Notes: a model not told the origin generated them from the letters alone. DNA of 64,000 bases from JACVRW01 sp963808775 (GCA_963808775.1 CAWEGR010000003.1:310001-374000), one strand, 5' to 3'; positions 50,738-61,993 are shown, counted from the first letter of the stretch. A program made the numbers and translations.

Positions 50738-52834
50738 TCAGCCGGTGAGCGCGGGCTCCGCGGCCACCCGCGGCGGCGGCGCCTTCGCGGCGCCGGCCGG
50801 CTCGACCGAGACGGCCACGACCTTGTACTCCGGGCACGAGGTGTTGACGTCCGCGGAGGGCCCGATCAGCAGGTTGGTCCGCACCTCCGGGAAGTGGAAC
50901 GCGGTGAACACGTGGCCGGGCTCGATCCGCTCCGTGACCATCACGGGCAGCTCGATCTCGCCGCGGCGGCTGCGCACTCGTACCTGCATTCCCTCCTCGA
51001 TGCCGAGCGTCGCGGCATCCTCGGGGTGCAGCTCGAGCCAGTCGCTCGGCATCAGCTCGAGGTTGCCCGTGCGGCGCGTCATGGTGCCGGCGTTGTAGTG
51101 CTCGAGCCGGCGTCCCGTGACGAGGATCAGCGGGAACTCCTCGTCGGCCTGGTCGCCGGGCGGCTTGTACGGCAGCGCGGCGAACTGGGCGCGTCCGCCG
51201 GGGCGCTCGAACTCGTCCTCGTAGAGGATCGGGGAGTCGGTGCCGTCCGGCGCAACCGGCCACTGCAGGCCGCGGCGCCCGACGCGCTCGTGGGTGATGC
51301 CGGCAAAGCGCGGCGTGAGCTCGGCGATCTCGGTCATCACGTCGGCCGGCGTCTCGAAGCCCATGTCGTGGCCGAGCGCCTTCGAGACCGTGGTGAGGAT
51401 CTCGAAGTCGGTCTTGGCCGCCCCGGGCGGGTCGGCCGCAGCCTCGACGAGCTGCACGCGCCGCTCCGCGTTCGTGAACGTCCCGGTCTTCTCGAGGAAG
51501 GCCGAGGCGGGCAGGATCACGTCCGCGTACTTCGTCGTCTCGTTCTCGAAGATGTCCTGGCAGACGAGGAACTCGAGCGACTCGAGCGCCGCGACCACGT
51601 GCTCCGTGTTCGGATCCGTCTGCGCGACGTCCTCGCCGAAGATGTACATCGCCTTGAGCGAGCCGTCGACCGCGGCGTCGAACATCTCCGGGATCTTCAT
51701 GCCGGGCTCGCGCTTCATCTGAACGCCCCAGCGCTCCTCGAAGCTCGACGCGACCGCCTCGTCGGACACGTGCCGGTAGTCCGTGTACGTGTCGGGCAGG
51801 GCGCCGTGGTCGGACGAGCCCTGGACGTTGTTCTGGCCGCGCAGCGGCAGCAGCGCCGCACCGGGCCGCCCCACGTTGCCCGTGAGCAGCGCGAGGTTGC
51901 AGATCAGGCGCACGCACTCGGAGCCATAGCGGTGCTCGGTCACGCCGAGGCCCCACAGGATCGAGGCGCGCTCCGCCTCCGCGTACAGGTGAGCCGCGGC
52001 CACGACGTCGCCGGCCGGGACGCCCGTGATCTCCTCGACGGCCTCGGGCGTGTAGGCGTGCACGAGCTCGGCGACCGCGTCGTAGCCCTCGGTGCGGGAC
52101 TCGATGAAGCCCTCGTCGGTCAGCCCGTCCCGGATGACCACGTGCGCGAGGCCGTTGAGCAGCGCCGCGTTCGTCCCCGGGCGGTTGCCGAGGTGCAGCT
52201 CGCCGTAGTCGGCCAGCTCGATCCGGCGCGGGTCCGCCGTGATCAGCTTCGTGCCCTTGAGCGCGGCCTGCTTGATGCGGGCGCCGACCACCGGGTGCCC
52301 GGAGGTCGGGTTCGCGCCGATGATGAGCGCGACCTGGGAGGCCTCGATGTCGTCGAACGAGCCCGTCGCGCCCGACAGGCCGAACGAATGGCGCAGCGCG
52401 AACGATGTCGGCGAGTGGCAGACGCGCGAGCAGTTGTCGATGTTGTGCGTGCCGATCGCGGCGCGCATCAGGCGCTGCATCACGTAGCAGTCCTCGTTCG
52501 TCGCGCGCGAGGAGGCGAGCCCGGCGATCGCGTCGGGGCCGTGCTCCGTCTTGATGCGGCCGAGGGCGTCGGCGATGCGGCTGATCGCCTCCTCCCAGGA
52601 GGCAAGCCGGAAGCCCTCGCCCTCGCGCACCAGCGGCGCCGTGAGGCGGTCGCGCGAGCGGGAGAACTGGTGGGCGAAGCGGCCCTTGACGCAGGTGTGG
52701 CCCTTGTTCGCCGGACCGTCCATGGCCGGGCTGATCGACCGGATGCGCCCATCCACGCGGTGCGCCTCGAGGCGGCAGCCCACCCCGCAGTAGCCGCAGG
52801 TCGTCGTCGTCGTGGCTTCGAACCGGTCGCTCAT
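50738..52834 (-). CDS. fdhA: Formate dehydrogenase catalytic (molybdopterin) subunit
   Basis: 698 aa from ATG 52834, which overlaps the upstream ferredoxin-like gene (ATGA). N-terminal [4Fe-4S] motif TCGYCGVGC...GHTCVKG (Cys13, 16, 20, 48). Mo ligand: NCSRVCHSPTS with Cys139 where some homologues have selenocysteine. Further bis-MGD contacts are GANPTSGHPVVGARI, RGQNNVQGSSDHGALP and the C-terminal NLLIGPSADVNTSCPEYKVV. It oxidises formate to CO2. At 698 aa it lacks the NuoG-like N-terminal domain, which is encoded separately upstream. Confidence 0.93.
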   Translation of the reverse strand: MSDRFEATTTTTCGYCGVGCRLEAHRVDGRIRSISPAMDGPANKGHTCVKGRFAHQFSRSRDRLTAPLVREGEGFRLASWEEAISRIADALGRIKTEHGPDAIAGLASSRATNEDCYVMQRLMRAAIGTHNIDNCSRVCHSPTSFALRHSFGLSGATGSFDDIEASQVALIIGANPTSGHPVVGARIKQAALKGTKLITADPRRIELADYGELHLGNRPGTNAALLNGLAHVVIRDGLTDEGFIESRTEGYDAVAELVHAYTPEAVEEITGVPAGDVVAAAHLYAEAERASILWGLGVTEHRYGSECVRLICNLALLTGNVGRPGAALLPLRGQNNVQGSSDHGALPDTYTDYRHVSDEAVASSFEERWGVQMKREPGMKIPEMFDAAVDGSLKAMYIFGEDVAQTDPNTEHVVAALESLEFLVCQDIFENETTKYADVILPASAFLEKTGTFTNAERRVQLVEAAADPPGAAKTDFEILTTVSKALGHDMGFETPADVMTEIAELTPRFAGITHERVGRRGLQWPVAPDGTDSPILYEDEFERPGGRAQFAALPYKPPGDQADEEFPLILVTGRRLEHYNAGTMTRRTGNLELMPSDWLELHPEDAATLGIEEGMQVRVRSRRGEIELPVMVTERIEPGHVFTAFHFPEVRTNLLIGPSADVNTSCPEYKVVAVSVEPAGAAKAPPPRVAAEPALTG

Positions 52835-53487
52835 GTCGGAACTCCTTCCTCTTCCCCAGACGGTAGCGCCAGATCCAGCAGCAGGTGCTCCGTGATCGCA
52901 TCGGTTGGACAGGTGTCGGCGCAGGCGCCGCAGGACACGCAGGACGACTCGACAAAGCCCGAGTCGAGCCCCGCCGTGATGCCGGACGAAAAGCCGCGCC
53001 CGGTGGCCGTCAGGGCGAACGCCCCCTGGACCTCGTCGCAGGCGCGCACGCAGCGGCCGCAGGAGATGCAGAGCTCGTGCTGGATGACGAGGTACGGGTG
53101 GCGGCCGTCGTGGTGTGACGCGCGGCGCTCTCCCTGCCAGCGCGGCTCGCCGATGCCGAAGTACGCGGCGACCTGGCCGAGCTCCGTGTGCTCGCCCGGG
53201 GCCTGCGGCAGCTCGGACATCACGAGCTCGACGGTGGCGCCGGCGATGCGCCGCGAGGTCTCGTCCTCCGTGCTCACCACCATGCCGTCGCGGCAGGGCG
53301 TCGTGCACGCGGCGAGCGGCCCGGGCGCCCCCTCGACGCCGACCATGCAGACTCGGCAGGCGCCGAACGGATCCATGCGCTCGTCGAAGCAGAGCGTCGG
53401 CACGTAGCGGTCCACGCGCTGCGCCGCCTCGAGGATCGTGGTGCCCGGCTCGACCTCGACCTCGATGCCGTCGACCGTGACCTTCAC
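52831..53487 (-). CDS. NuoG-like iron-sulfur subunit of formate dehydrogenase
   Basis: 218 aa from a GTG that overlaps the NuoEF-like gene's stop. [2Fe-2S] ferredoxin fold: TLCFDERMDPFGACRVCMVG and LAACTTPCRDGM. It is followed by the His/Cys region and two [4Fe-4S] sets: CISCGRCVRACDEVQ and CVSCGACADTCPTD. In many FdsA/FdhF proteins this module is fused to the catalytic subunit; here it stands alone and overlaps fdhA by ATGA. It would pass electrons from the molybdenum site to the flavin subunit. Confidence 0.9.
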   Translation of the reverse strand: MKVTVDGIEVEVEPGTTILEAAQRVDRYVPTLCFDERMDPFGACRVCMVGVEGAPGPLAACTTPCRDGMVVSTEDETSRRIAGATVELVMSELPQAPGEHTELGQVAAYFGIGEPRWQGERRASHHDGRHPYLVIQHELCISCGRCVRACDEVQGAFALTATGRGFSSGITAGLDSGFVESSCVSCGACADTCPTDAITEHLLLDLALPSGEEEGVPT

Positions 53488-55226
53488 CAGTCAGGCCCCC
53501 TCGGCTCCTCGTCGGGCTCGGCCGGGCGGCGCATGTACGGATCGTCCGGGCCGTCGGGCTCCGCCTGCGGCTCGCCGCCCACGCCGAGCTCGTCCGGCCA
53601 GTGGGCGATCAGGCTGCGGATCGGCGCCGGCATGCCGCCGCCGTGGGCGCACAGCGACCCGAGCTCGAGCGTCTCGAGCAGCGCCTCGAGCTTCTCGCGA
53701 TCCACCGGCCCCTCCGCCTCGACCATCTCGAGCCCGCGCTGCAACCCGATCCGGCAGGGAAAGCACTTGCCGCAGCTCTCGTGCGCGCCGAACTCCATCA
53801 GGTGCACCGCGAGGGCACGCATGTCCGTGCGCTCGTCGAAGGCGAGGATCGAGCCGTGGCCGACCATGCAGCCCTCCGCGGCGAGCTCGTCGAAGTCGAA
53901 GGGCGTATCGAGCTTCCAGCCCGGCAGGATGCCGCCGAGCGGGCCGCCGATCTGGAGCGCCTTGATCTCGTGGCCGTCGCGCAGGCCGCCACCGAGCTCC
54001 TCGCAGATCTGGCCGATCGGGGTGCCGAAGCGGACCTCGTAGACGCCGGGGCGCTCGAAGCGCTCGTTCAGGCATACGAGCTTCGTACCCGGGGTCGCGC
54101 CGGGACTCAGCGCCTTGTAGGCCTCCGCGCCCTCGCGCGCGATGAAGGGCGCGTTGCAGAGCGTCTCGACGTTGTTGACGACGGTCGGCTTCCCGTGCCA
54201 GCCCCGCTCCGCCGGGAACGGCGGCCGCGCGGAGACGGTGCCGCGCAGGCCCTGGGCGGAGGCGAGCAGCGCCGTCTCCTCGCCGACGACGTACGAGCCC
54301 GCGCCCTCCAGCACCTCGACGTCGAACGAGAACCCGCTGCCCCCGATGTCCTCGCCGAGCCGGCCCTCGGCGCGTGCGAGCGCCACGGCCTCCTCGAGCG
54401 CCGGCAGGGAGCGCGGGTACTCCGAGCGGACGAACACGATGCCGAAGCTCGCCCCGACCGCGTAACCGGCGAGCGCCATGCCCTCGAGCAGCAGCTCCGG
54501 ATGGCGTTCCATCAGCACCTTGTCGATGTACGAGCCGGGATCGCCCTCGTCGCCGTTCACGACGATCGCCTTCTCGTCCCCGGGCGCGCGGGCCGCGAAC
54601 TCCCACTTGACTCCCGCGGGGAAGCCGGCTCCACCGCGTCCGCGCAGGTTCGCCTCCTTGACCTCGGCCACGAGCTCCTCGGGCGAGAGCTCGCGCAGGA
54701 CGCGCTCGAGGCCGGACCAGTCGCCCCGCCGCAGCATCACCGGCTCGTCGAGCATCGAGCCGCCCTCCGGCTCGGCCGCCTCGACGACCTCGCCCGCGAC
54801 GGCGCGCGCCGCCGCTCCCTCGCCGGCGTCGACCGCGCCCCCCTCGCGGACCGCGGCGCCCGTGTGGCAGAAGCCGAGGCAGACGGTCTGCGCGAGCGAG
54901 ACCTCGCCGTCCTCGGAGCGGTGCCCGAGCGAGAGTCCGAGCCCGTCCTCCACCTCGCGCACGTGCGCTCCGAAGTCGCGCGCCCAGCAGGCGGTTCCGG
55001 TGCAGACGGAGACGTGACGGCGGCCGCGCGGCTGCAGCAGGTCGTCGTAGAAGCTCGAGATGCCGTAGACGGTCGCCTCGGGCAGGCCCGAGACCTCCGC
55101 CGCGCGCCGGCGGTCGTCGTCGCCGATCACGCCGCGCTCGTCCATGGCCTCCTTGAGGACCTGGAGCGCGGTGGCGGGCGCCTCGCCCTCGCGCGCACGA
55201 AGCATCTCGATCAGGTTGCGCGACAT
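53484..55226 (-). CDS. NuoE-NuoF fusion, NAD-reducing flavin subunit of formate dehydrogenase
   Basis: 580 aa from ATG 55226 (MSRNLIEMLRAREGEAPATA). Residues 1-~150 are NuoE-like: TVYGISSFYDD and the [2Fe-2S] cysteines VCTGTACWARDFG ... TVCLGFCHTG. The rest is NuoF-like: NAD/FMN loops LRGRGGAGFPAGVKWEF and VNGDEGDPGSYIDKVLMERH, then [4Fe-4S] motif ESCGKCFPCRIGLQRG with SLCAHGGGMPAPIRS. This is the diaphorase part (FdsG+FdsB joined) that reduces NAD+. First gene of the operon; GDH lies on the other strand 131 bases away. Confidence 0.92.
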   Translation of the reverse strand: MSRNLIEMLRAREGEAPATALQVLKEAMDERGVIGDDDRRRAAEVSGLPEATVYGISSFYDDLLQPRGRRHVSVCTGTACWARDFGAHVREVEDGLGLSLGHRSEDGEVSLAQTVCLGFCHTGAAVREGGAVDAGEGAAARAVAGEVVEAAEPEGGSMLDEPVMLRRGDWSGLERVLRELSPEELVAEVKEANLRGRGGAGFPAGVKWEFAARAPGDEKAIVVNGDEGDPGSYIDKVLMERHPELLLEGMALAGYAVGASFGIVFVRSEYPRSLPALEEAVALARAEGRLGEDIGGSGFSFDVEVLEGAGSYVVGEETALLASAQGLRGTVSARPPFPAERGWHGKPTVVNNVETLCNAPFIAREGAEAYKALSPGATPGTKLVCLNERFERPGVYEVRFGTPIGQICEELGGGLRDGHEIKALQIGGPLGGILPGWKLDTPFDFDELAAEGCMVGHGSILAFDERTDMRALAVHLMEFGAHESCGKCFPCRIGLQRGLEMVEAEGPVDREKLEALLETLELGSLCAHGGGMPAPIRSLIAHWPDELGVGGEPQAEPDGPDDPYMRRPAEPDEEPRGPDW

Positions 55227-55357
55227 GCGGCCGCCAGCATCATACGGGCTTTGAGCAAATTGGTACACCGCGCCCGAGATGAGGCAAGAGGGCTTTCAGC
55301 CGCTTGCGCAGCGGATGCCCGGGCATAGACTCGGTGGAAGGCCGCGGTGAGAAAAAC

Positions 55358-58300
55358 GTGAGCATTCAGGATGCGGACGAGACCCTGATCGAGGAGGTCT
55401 GCTCGCGCGTACGCGAGTTGCTCTCCGCGAACGGTGCCGACGACGCCGAAGCCTTCGTGCGGCGCTACTTCCGCTGGGTGGCCGCCGAGGACCTCGCCGA
55501 GCGCGACGCCCTCGACCTCTACGGGATGGCGATCGGTGAGCTCGGGTTCGCGCGCGAGCGGCAGCCGGGCGAGACGAAGGTGCGCCTGTACAACCCGGTC
55601 TTCGAGACCCACGGCTGGCAGTCGACGCACACCGCGCTCGAGATCGTCACGGACGACACCCCGTTCCTGATCGACTCGGTGACGATGGCGCTGAACCGGC
55701 GCGGGCTCGGCGTCCACCTGCTGATCCACCCCGTCATGCGCGTCCACCGCGACGACGACGGGCGGCTCGTCGAGATCGTGGACGAGGGTGGTCAGGCCGA
55801 GTCGATCGTGCACGCCGAGATCGACCACCAGACCGACCGCGCCCGGCTCGAGGAGATCCGCCAGTCGCTGCTCCAGGTCGTGGGCGAGGTGCGCGCCGCG
55901 GTCGACGACTGGCCCGACATGCGCGCGCGCGCCCTCGAGCTCGCGGACGAGCTGCGCGACTCGCCGCCGCCCGGCCTCGATCCCGAGGAGGTCTCGGAGG
56001 CGCGGGCGTTCATCACATGGATCGAGGACCACAACTTCACCTTCCTCGGCTATCGCGACTACGAGCTCGTGACCGAGAACGACGAGCTGCGGCTGCGCGC
56101 CGTGGCCGGGTCGGGGCTCGGCATCCTGCGCCAGCCGCGGGGCGAGGAGAGCTCGCGCGCGTTCAACCAGCTTCCGCCGGAGGTGCGCGCGCTGGCGCTC
56201 GAGCCGCACCTGCTCAACCTGACGAAGGCGAACTCGCGCTCGACTGTCCACCGCCCCTCGTACCTCGACTACGTCGGAGTGAAGCGCTTCGACGACGAGG
56301 GCAAGGTCGTCGGCGAGCGCCGCTTCCTCGGGCTCTACACGCACACGGCCTACCAGGCGCGGCTGTCCGACATCCCGATCCTGCGCCGCAAGGTCGAGCA
56401 CGTGCTCGCGCGCGCCGCGTTCCCCGCGGGCAGCCACAACCAGAAGGCCCTGATCGAGATCCTCGAGTCGCACCCGCGCGACGAGCTGATCCAGGTGGAC
56501 GCCGACGAGCTGTTCGAGACCGCGATGGGGATCCTCCACCTCGGCGAGCGCCAGCGGCTGCGCCTGTTCGTTCGCCGCGACCGCTTCGGGCGCTTCTTCT
56601 CCTGTCTCGTCTTCGTTCCGCGCGACCGCTTCAACACGGAGAACAGGCGCCGCATCGAGGCGATCCTGCGGGATGTCACCGAGGCGGAGACGATCGACTA
56701 CACGACGCGGGTCTCCGAGTCGGTGCTCGTCCGGCTCCACTACATGGCGTACACGGAACCCGGTCACCGGCCGCAGATCGACGCCCGCGCCACCGAGGTG
56801 CTGCTCGTGGCGGCCACGCGCTCGTGGACGGACGACTTCGAGCAGGCGCTGATGGACGACCAGGGCGAGGAGCGCGCGGGCTCGCTCTTCCAGCGCTACG
56901 GCGACGCGTTCCCCACGGCCTACCGCGCCGACTGGGTCGCCCGCTCGGCGATCGGCGACATCCGCCGCCTCGAGGCGCTCGCGTACGCGGGCGGGATCGA
57001 CATCGCGCTCTATCGCCCGCTCGAGGCCGGCCCGGGCACGCTGCGCGCGAAGCTGTATCGCTCCGGCCGCCCGCTCGCGCTCTCCGACGTGCTGCCGCTG
57101 TTCGAGAACATGGGCGTCAGGGTCGCCGACGAGCGGCCCTACGAGATCCGGGCGCGCGGCGGCGACTCGGCCTGGATCTACGACTTCGGGCTGATGCACC
57201 GCACCAGGGGCGACCCCGACGCGGAGAAGGTGCGCGAGGCGTTCGAGGACACCTTCCTGCGCGCCTTTGCCGGCGACGATCGAGAACGACGGCTACAACC
57301 GGCTCGTGCTCGGCGCGTCGCTCGAGTGGCGCGAGGTCGCCGTGCTGCGGGCGGTCGGCCACTACCTGCGCCAGACGGGCTCGACCTACAGCGACCGCTA
57401 TGTCGAGGACGTGGTGGTCCGGCACCCGCGCGCGGCGAGCCTCCTCTTCGAGCTGTTCCGCGCCAGGCTCGACCCGGACCGGGCGGACGAGGCACGCGCG
57501 GAGGCGCTCGTCGAGGAGATCAGGGGCCTGATCGACGAGATCGAGTCGCTCGATCAGGACCAGATCCTGCGGCGCTTCCTCGCGGTCGTGCGGGCGATGC
57601 TGCGCACGAACTGGTTCCAGACGGGCGACGACGCCCTGCCGAAGGGCTACATCTCGTTCAAGCTCGAGACGGCCGAGCTCGGCTGGCTCCCGGAGCCGCG
57701 GCCCGCGTTCGAGATCTTCGTCTACTCGCCGCGCACCGAGGGCGTCCACCTGCGCGGCGGCCGAGTCGCCCGCGGCGGCCTGCGCTGGTCCGACCGGCCC
57801 GAGGACTTCCGCACCGAGGTGCTCGGCCTGATGAAGGCGCAGATGGTGAAGAACGCCGTGATCGTGCCCGTGGGGGCGAAGGGCGGCTTCGTCGTCAAGC
57901 GCCCCCCGGAGGGCGACGACCGCGAGGCGCTGCTCGAGGAGGTCGTGCGCTGCTACCGCACCTTCATCCGCGGGCTGCTCGACCTGACGGACAACATCGC
58001 GGGCGGCGAGGTCGTGCCCCCGCCGCAGGTGGTCCGCTACGACGGCGACGACCCCTACCTGGTCGTGGCGGCCGACAAGGGCACGGCGACCTTCTCCGAC
58101 ATCGCCAACGAGGTCGCCGCCGAGTACGGCTTCTGGCTCGGGGACGCGTTCGCATCGGGCGGCTCATCGGGCTACGACCACAAGGAGATGGGCATCACGG
58201 CGGCCGGCGCCTGGGAGTCCGTCAAGCGCCACTTCCGCGAGATGGGCCGCGAGGTGAGCTCGGAGCCGTTCACGGTGACCGGCATCGGCGACATGTCGGG

Positions 58301-60161
58301 CGACGTGTTCGGCAACGGGATGCTGCTCTCACGCCAGATTCGCCTGGTGGCGGCGTTCAACCACCGCGAGGTCTTCATCGACCCGGATCCGGACCCGGAG
58401 CGCTCCTGGGAGGAGCGACGCCGGCTGTTCGAGCTCCCGCGCTCGTCCTGGTGCGACTACGACGAGTCGCTGATCTCCGAGGGCGGCGGGATCTGGTCGC
58501 GAGCCGCGAAGTCGATCCCGCTGTCGCCGCAGATGCGCGAGCTGCTCGCGGTGGAGGACGAGGAGCTCAGGCCGTCCGACCTGATCCGCGCGATGCTGCG
58601 GGCGCCCGTCGACCTGCTCTGGAACGGCGGGATCGGGACGTACGTGAAGGCATCGTCGGAGGCGCACTCCGACGCCGGCGACAAGGCCAACGACTCGCTG
58701 CGGGTCGACGCGAACGAGCTGCGCTGCCGGGTCGTCGGCGAGGGCGGCAACCTCGGCTTCACGCAGCGCGGCCGCGTGGAGTACGCCCTCGCCGGCGGGC
58801 GGATCAACACCGACGCGATCGACAACTCCGCGGGGGTCGACTGCTCTGACCACGAGGTCAACATCAAGATCCTGCTCGACGCGGTGGTCGCCGACGGACG
58901 GCTCACCCGCCGCCAGCGCGACGAGCTGCTGGCCGAGATGGAGGAGACGGTCGCCGACCTCGTCCTGAAGGACAACTACGAGCAGTCGGAGACGCTCACG
59001 CTCGCGGAGGCTCAGGCAGCCTCGATGGCGGACGTGCACCAGCGCTTCATCCGCAGGCTCGAGCAGCACGCGCGGCTCGACCGCAAGCTCGAGGCGCTGC
59101 CCGACGACGAGGAGCTGATGGAGCGGGCCCGCGACAACCGCGGCCTGACGCGGCCCGAGCTCGCCGTCCTCCTGGCGTACGCGAAGATCGAGCTGTACGC
59201 CGCGCTGCTCGACTCGGACGTCCCCGAGGACCCGTATCTGGGAGCTGAGCTCGAGCGCTACTTCCCGCCGCCCCTGCCGGAGCGCTTCCCCGAGCCGATG
59301 CACGCGCACCGGCTCAGCCGCGAGATCGTGGCGACCCAGGTCGTGAACAACATGCTCCACGGCGGCGGCACCACGTTCGCCTTCCGCCTGCACGAGGAGA
59401 CGGGCGCGCCGGCGTCCGAGATCGCGCGCGCGTACGCGATCGCGCGCGAGGTGTTCGACATGCGCTCGCAGTGGGCGGCGATCGAGGCGCTCGACAACGA
59501 GGTGCGCTCGCAGACGCAGCTCGAGATGCTGCTGGAGGGACGGCGCCTGATCGAGCGCGGGTCGCGCTGGCTGCTTCGCCAGCGCGAGGCGCCGATGGAC
59601 ATCGCGACCACGGTCGCGGCGTACGAGCCCGGGGCCTCGATCCTCACCGAGGAGCTGCCCAGGCTGCTCGACCCCTCGGATCTCGAGCCCGTTGCCCGCC
59701 GGATCGACAAGCTGCGCTCCGCGGGCGTGCCCGAGCGGCTCGCGACGCAGACGGCGACGATGCAGTCGATGTACAGCGTCTTCGACATCGTCGAGGTCGC
59801 GGATGCGTCCGAGCTGCCGGTCGAGACCGTCGCGGCCGTCCACTTCCACCTCGGCGCCCGGCTCGGGCTGCACTGGATCCGCGACCGGATCAGCGAGCTC
59901 GGACGCGAGGACCGGTGGAAGGCGCTCGCGCGCTCCGCGCTCCGCGACGACCTCTACGCCACCCACCGCGAGCTGACCGGGACCGTCCTGCGCGACTCGC
60001 CGGAGCTCGACTCCCCATCGGAGCGGGTCGGCGCCTGGGTCGAGGCGCAGCCGGCGGCCGAGCGCGTGCTCCAGACCGTCGCCGACATCCGCGCCGGCCG
60101 CGTCTTCGACATGACGACGCTGTCGGTCGCCGTGCGCGAGGTCCGCTCGCTGCTCGGCTGA
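55358..60161 (+). CDS. gdhB: Large NAD-specific glutamate dehydrogenase, frameshifted
   Basis: GTG 55358 begins VSIQDADETLIEEVCSRVRE. N-terminal regulatory (ACT-like) regions occupy the first ~600 residues (WQSTHTALEIVTDDTPFLID; GVHLLIHPVMRVHRDDDGRL; IEDHNFTFLGYRDYELVTEN). Near 57276 removing one base gives RAFAGDIENDGYNRLVLGAS. The catalytic half holds ARGGLRWSDRPEDFRTEVLG, LMKAQMVKNAVIVPVGAKGG (Lys of the active site), TGIGDMSGDVFGNGM, NGGIGTYVKASSEAHSDAG and VVGEGGNLGFTQRGRVEYAL. The repaired protein is about 1600 aa, as in the 180-kDa GDH class. It deaminates glutamate to 2-oxoglutarate with NAD+. It ends one base from the convergent ABC permease. Confidence 0.9.
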
Positions 60162-60162
60162 G

Positions 60163-60972
60163 TCAGTCGATCAGGCGCGCCGTCATGCGGCGAACCGCGA
60201 GCCGCCAGAGCGCCACCGACGACGCCGCCAGCACCGCCACGCGGATCAGGTCCGTCCACTCGAAGCCGAAGCTCGCTCCGCGAACCAGCTCGACGAGGTG
60301 ATGGAGCGGGTTGACCTGCGCCGCCACCTGGAAGCCCTGGGGAAGCTGGTCGATCGGGAAGAAGGTGCCCGCGACGAGGAACAGCGGCGTGATCACGAGC
60401 GTGGTCACGTAGTTGAACTGGTCGATCTTCGAGACGCTGCCGGCCACGGCGATGCCGAACGCGGCGAAGCCGAGCGCGGTGATGAAGCAGAAGAACGGCA
60501 CGAGCAGCATTCCCGGCGCCGGGTCGAGCCCGAACAGCATCGACACGACCAGCGGGAAGCAGCCGTAGACGCCCGAGCGCAGCCCGATCCAGAGCATCTC
60601 GGCGGTCACGAGCTCCTCGACGTCGACGGGCGCGGCGAGGATCGCGTCGTAGGTGCGCTGGAAGCGCTCCTTGACGAAGGTGCCGAACATCGCGGGCAGC
60701 GCGCTCGAGAAGATCACCGCCGTCGCCACCATCCCCGTGCCGACGAACTCGACGTACTCGAGGCCGCCGACCCGGTCGACGATCGTCGAGCCGAGGCCGA
60801 GCCCGAAGGCCACGAGGTAGATCACGGGCTCGAGCAGGCTCGAGAAGGTCGTGGCCTTCCAGAAGGTGCGGAAGTTCGCGACCTCGCGGCTCATCACGCC
60901 GCCGATGGCGGCGGGCTCGAGCCCTCATGCGGAAGCACCCGGCTCGGCCGGGTGCGCACCGATGTCGTTCAT
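60163..60972 (-). CDS. ABC-2-type transporter permease, frame problems near the N-terminus
   Basis: ATG 60972 overlaps the ATPase stop but reaches an in-frame TGA at 60927-60925. Using the other frame between about 60955 and 60912 gives a smooth N-terminus (MNDIVRTRPSRVLPHEGLEP, AAIGGVMSREVANF), so one base gain and one base loss are likely. The main part (244 aa from ATG 60897) has six helices: FSSLLEPVIYLVAFGLGLG, VGTGMVATAVIFSSALPAMF, GVYGCFPLVVSMLFGL, VPFFCFITALGFAAFGIAVA and QFNYVTTLVITPLFLVAGTF. The NodJ/ABC-2 motif FVKERFQRTYDAILAAPVDV is present. It is the exporter's membrane subunit; the cargo is unknown. Confidence 0.8.
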
Positions 60973-61858
60973 TCCGCCTCCTCGCCGGTCAGCAGCACGA
61001 ACACGTCCTCGAGCGACGCCGCGCGCCGGATCGCGTCCTCGGGCACCGCGCCGTCGGTGGCGCGCTCGGAGCCGACGATGGCGACGCGGGGCCGGCCGGG
61101 CGCACCCTGAGCGACTGGGCGAGCGCCGCCTCGCGCACCTCGGCGAGCCGCTCGGGCGGACCGTAGACCTCGGCGGTCTCGCGACCCGCGTGCTTCCGGA
61201 TCAGCTCGCTCGGCCGGCCGCGGTCGATCACCTTGCCGTGCGTCATCACGGCGACCTCGTCGGCGAGGCGCTCGGCCTCCTCGATGTAGTGGGTCGACAT
61301 GAGGATCGTCTTACCCTCGCTGCGCAGCCCGCCGATCAACGACCAGAGCTCGGTGCGGATCTGCGGGTCGAGCCCGACGGTCGGCTCGTCGAGCAGGACG
61401 AGCCGCGGGCGGTGGATGAGCCCGCGCGCGAGCAGCAGGCGGCGGCGCATCCCGCCGGAGAGCTTGTCGACCTCGTCCCCCCTGCGCTCCGTCAGGCGCG
61501 CCAGCGCGAGCCCGGAGTCGACCGCCTCGCGCACGTCCGGCACGCGGTAGAGGCGCGCGAACACGGCGAGGTTGTCCTCGACGGTCACGTCCACGTCGAG
61601 GTTGTCGAGCTGGGGCACGACGCCCATGTGCGCGCGCGCCTCCTTCGACTCCCCCGGGAGCTCGTAGCCGAGCACCCGGATCGTGCCCTCGTTCGCAATC
61701 GCCTGGCCCGTGAGCATGCGCATCGTCGTCGACTTGCCCGCCCCGTTCGGGCCGAGCAGGCCGAGGCAGATGCCCTCCGGGACGTCGAGATCGAGGCCGT
61801 CAACGGCCGTGATCTCGCCGAAGCGCTTGACGACTCCGCTGAGCTCGATCGCTGGCAC
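60969..61858 (-). CDS. ABC transporter ATP-binding protein, frameshifted
   Basis: GTG 61858 starts MPAIELSGVVKRFGEITAVD. Walker A GLLGPNGAGKSTTMRMLTG, Q-loop VPQLDNLDVDVTVEDNLAVF, signature DKLSGGMRRRLLLARGLIHR, Walker B LVLLDEPTVGLDPQIRTELW, and switch His in ILMSTHYIEEAERLADEVAV. Near 61095 adding one C to a CCCC run restores RPAGPRVAIVGSERATDGAV and the C-terminus SLEDVFVLLTGEEAE, stop at 60969. About 296 aa, DrrA/NodI-like. It drives the permease encoded directly downstream (ATGA overlap). Confidence 0.87.
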
Positions 61859-61993
61859 GAACGCCCGAGACTACGCGGCTGCCGACATGGCGAACGCACG
61901 TTGCGGATCTTTGGACACGTGTACAAACGCGCCCGCGCGAGGGGCGGCTAGGTTTGACCGAGCCCGGACACAGCCAGGAGGCCCTCACACGAC

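Noticed and set aside
52415..52423. Possible selenocysteine at the metal ligand of formate dehydrogenase
   Set aside because: The codon is a normal Cys codon (NCSRVCHSP) and there is no in-frame TGA, so no selenoprotein is implied.
58329..59966. 545-aa minus-strand open frame opposite the glutamate dehydrogenase
   Set aside because: Low-complexity Val/Arg/Asp/Leu composition mirrored from the real gene; no family.
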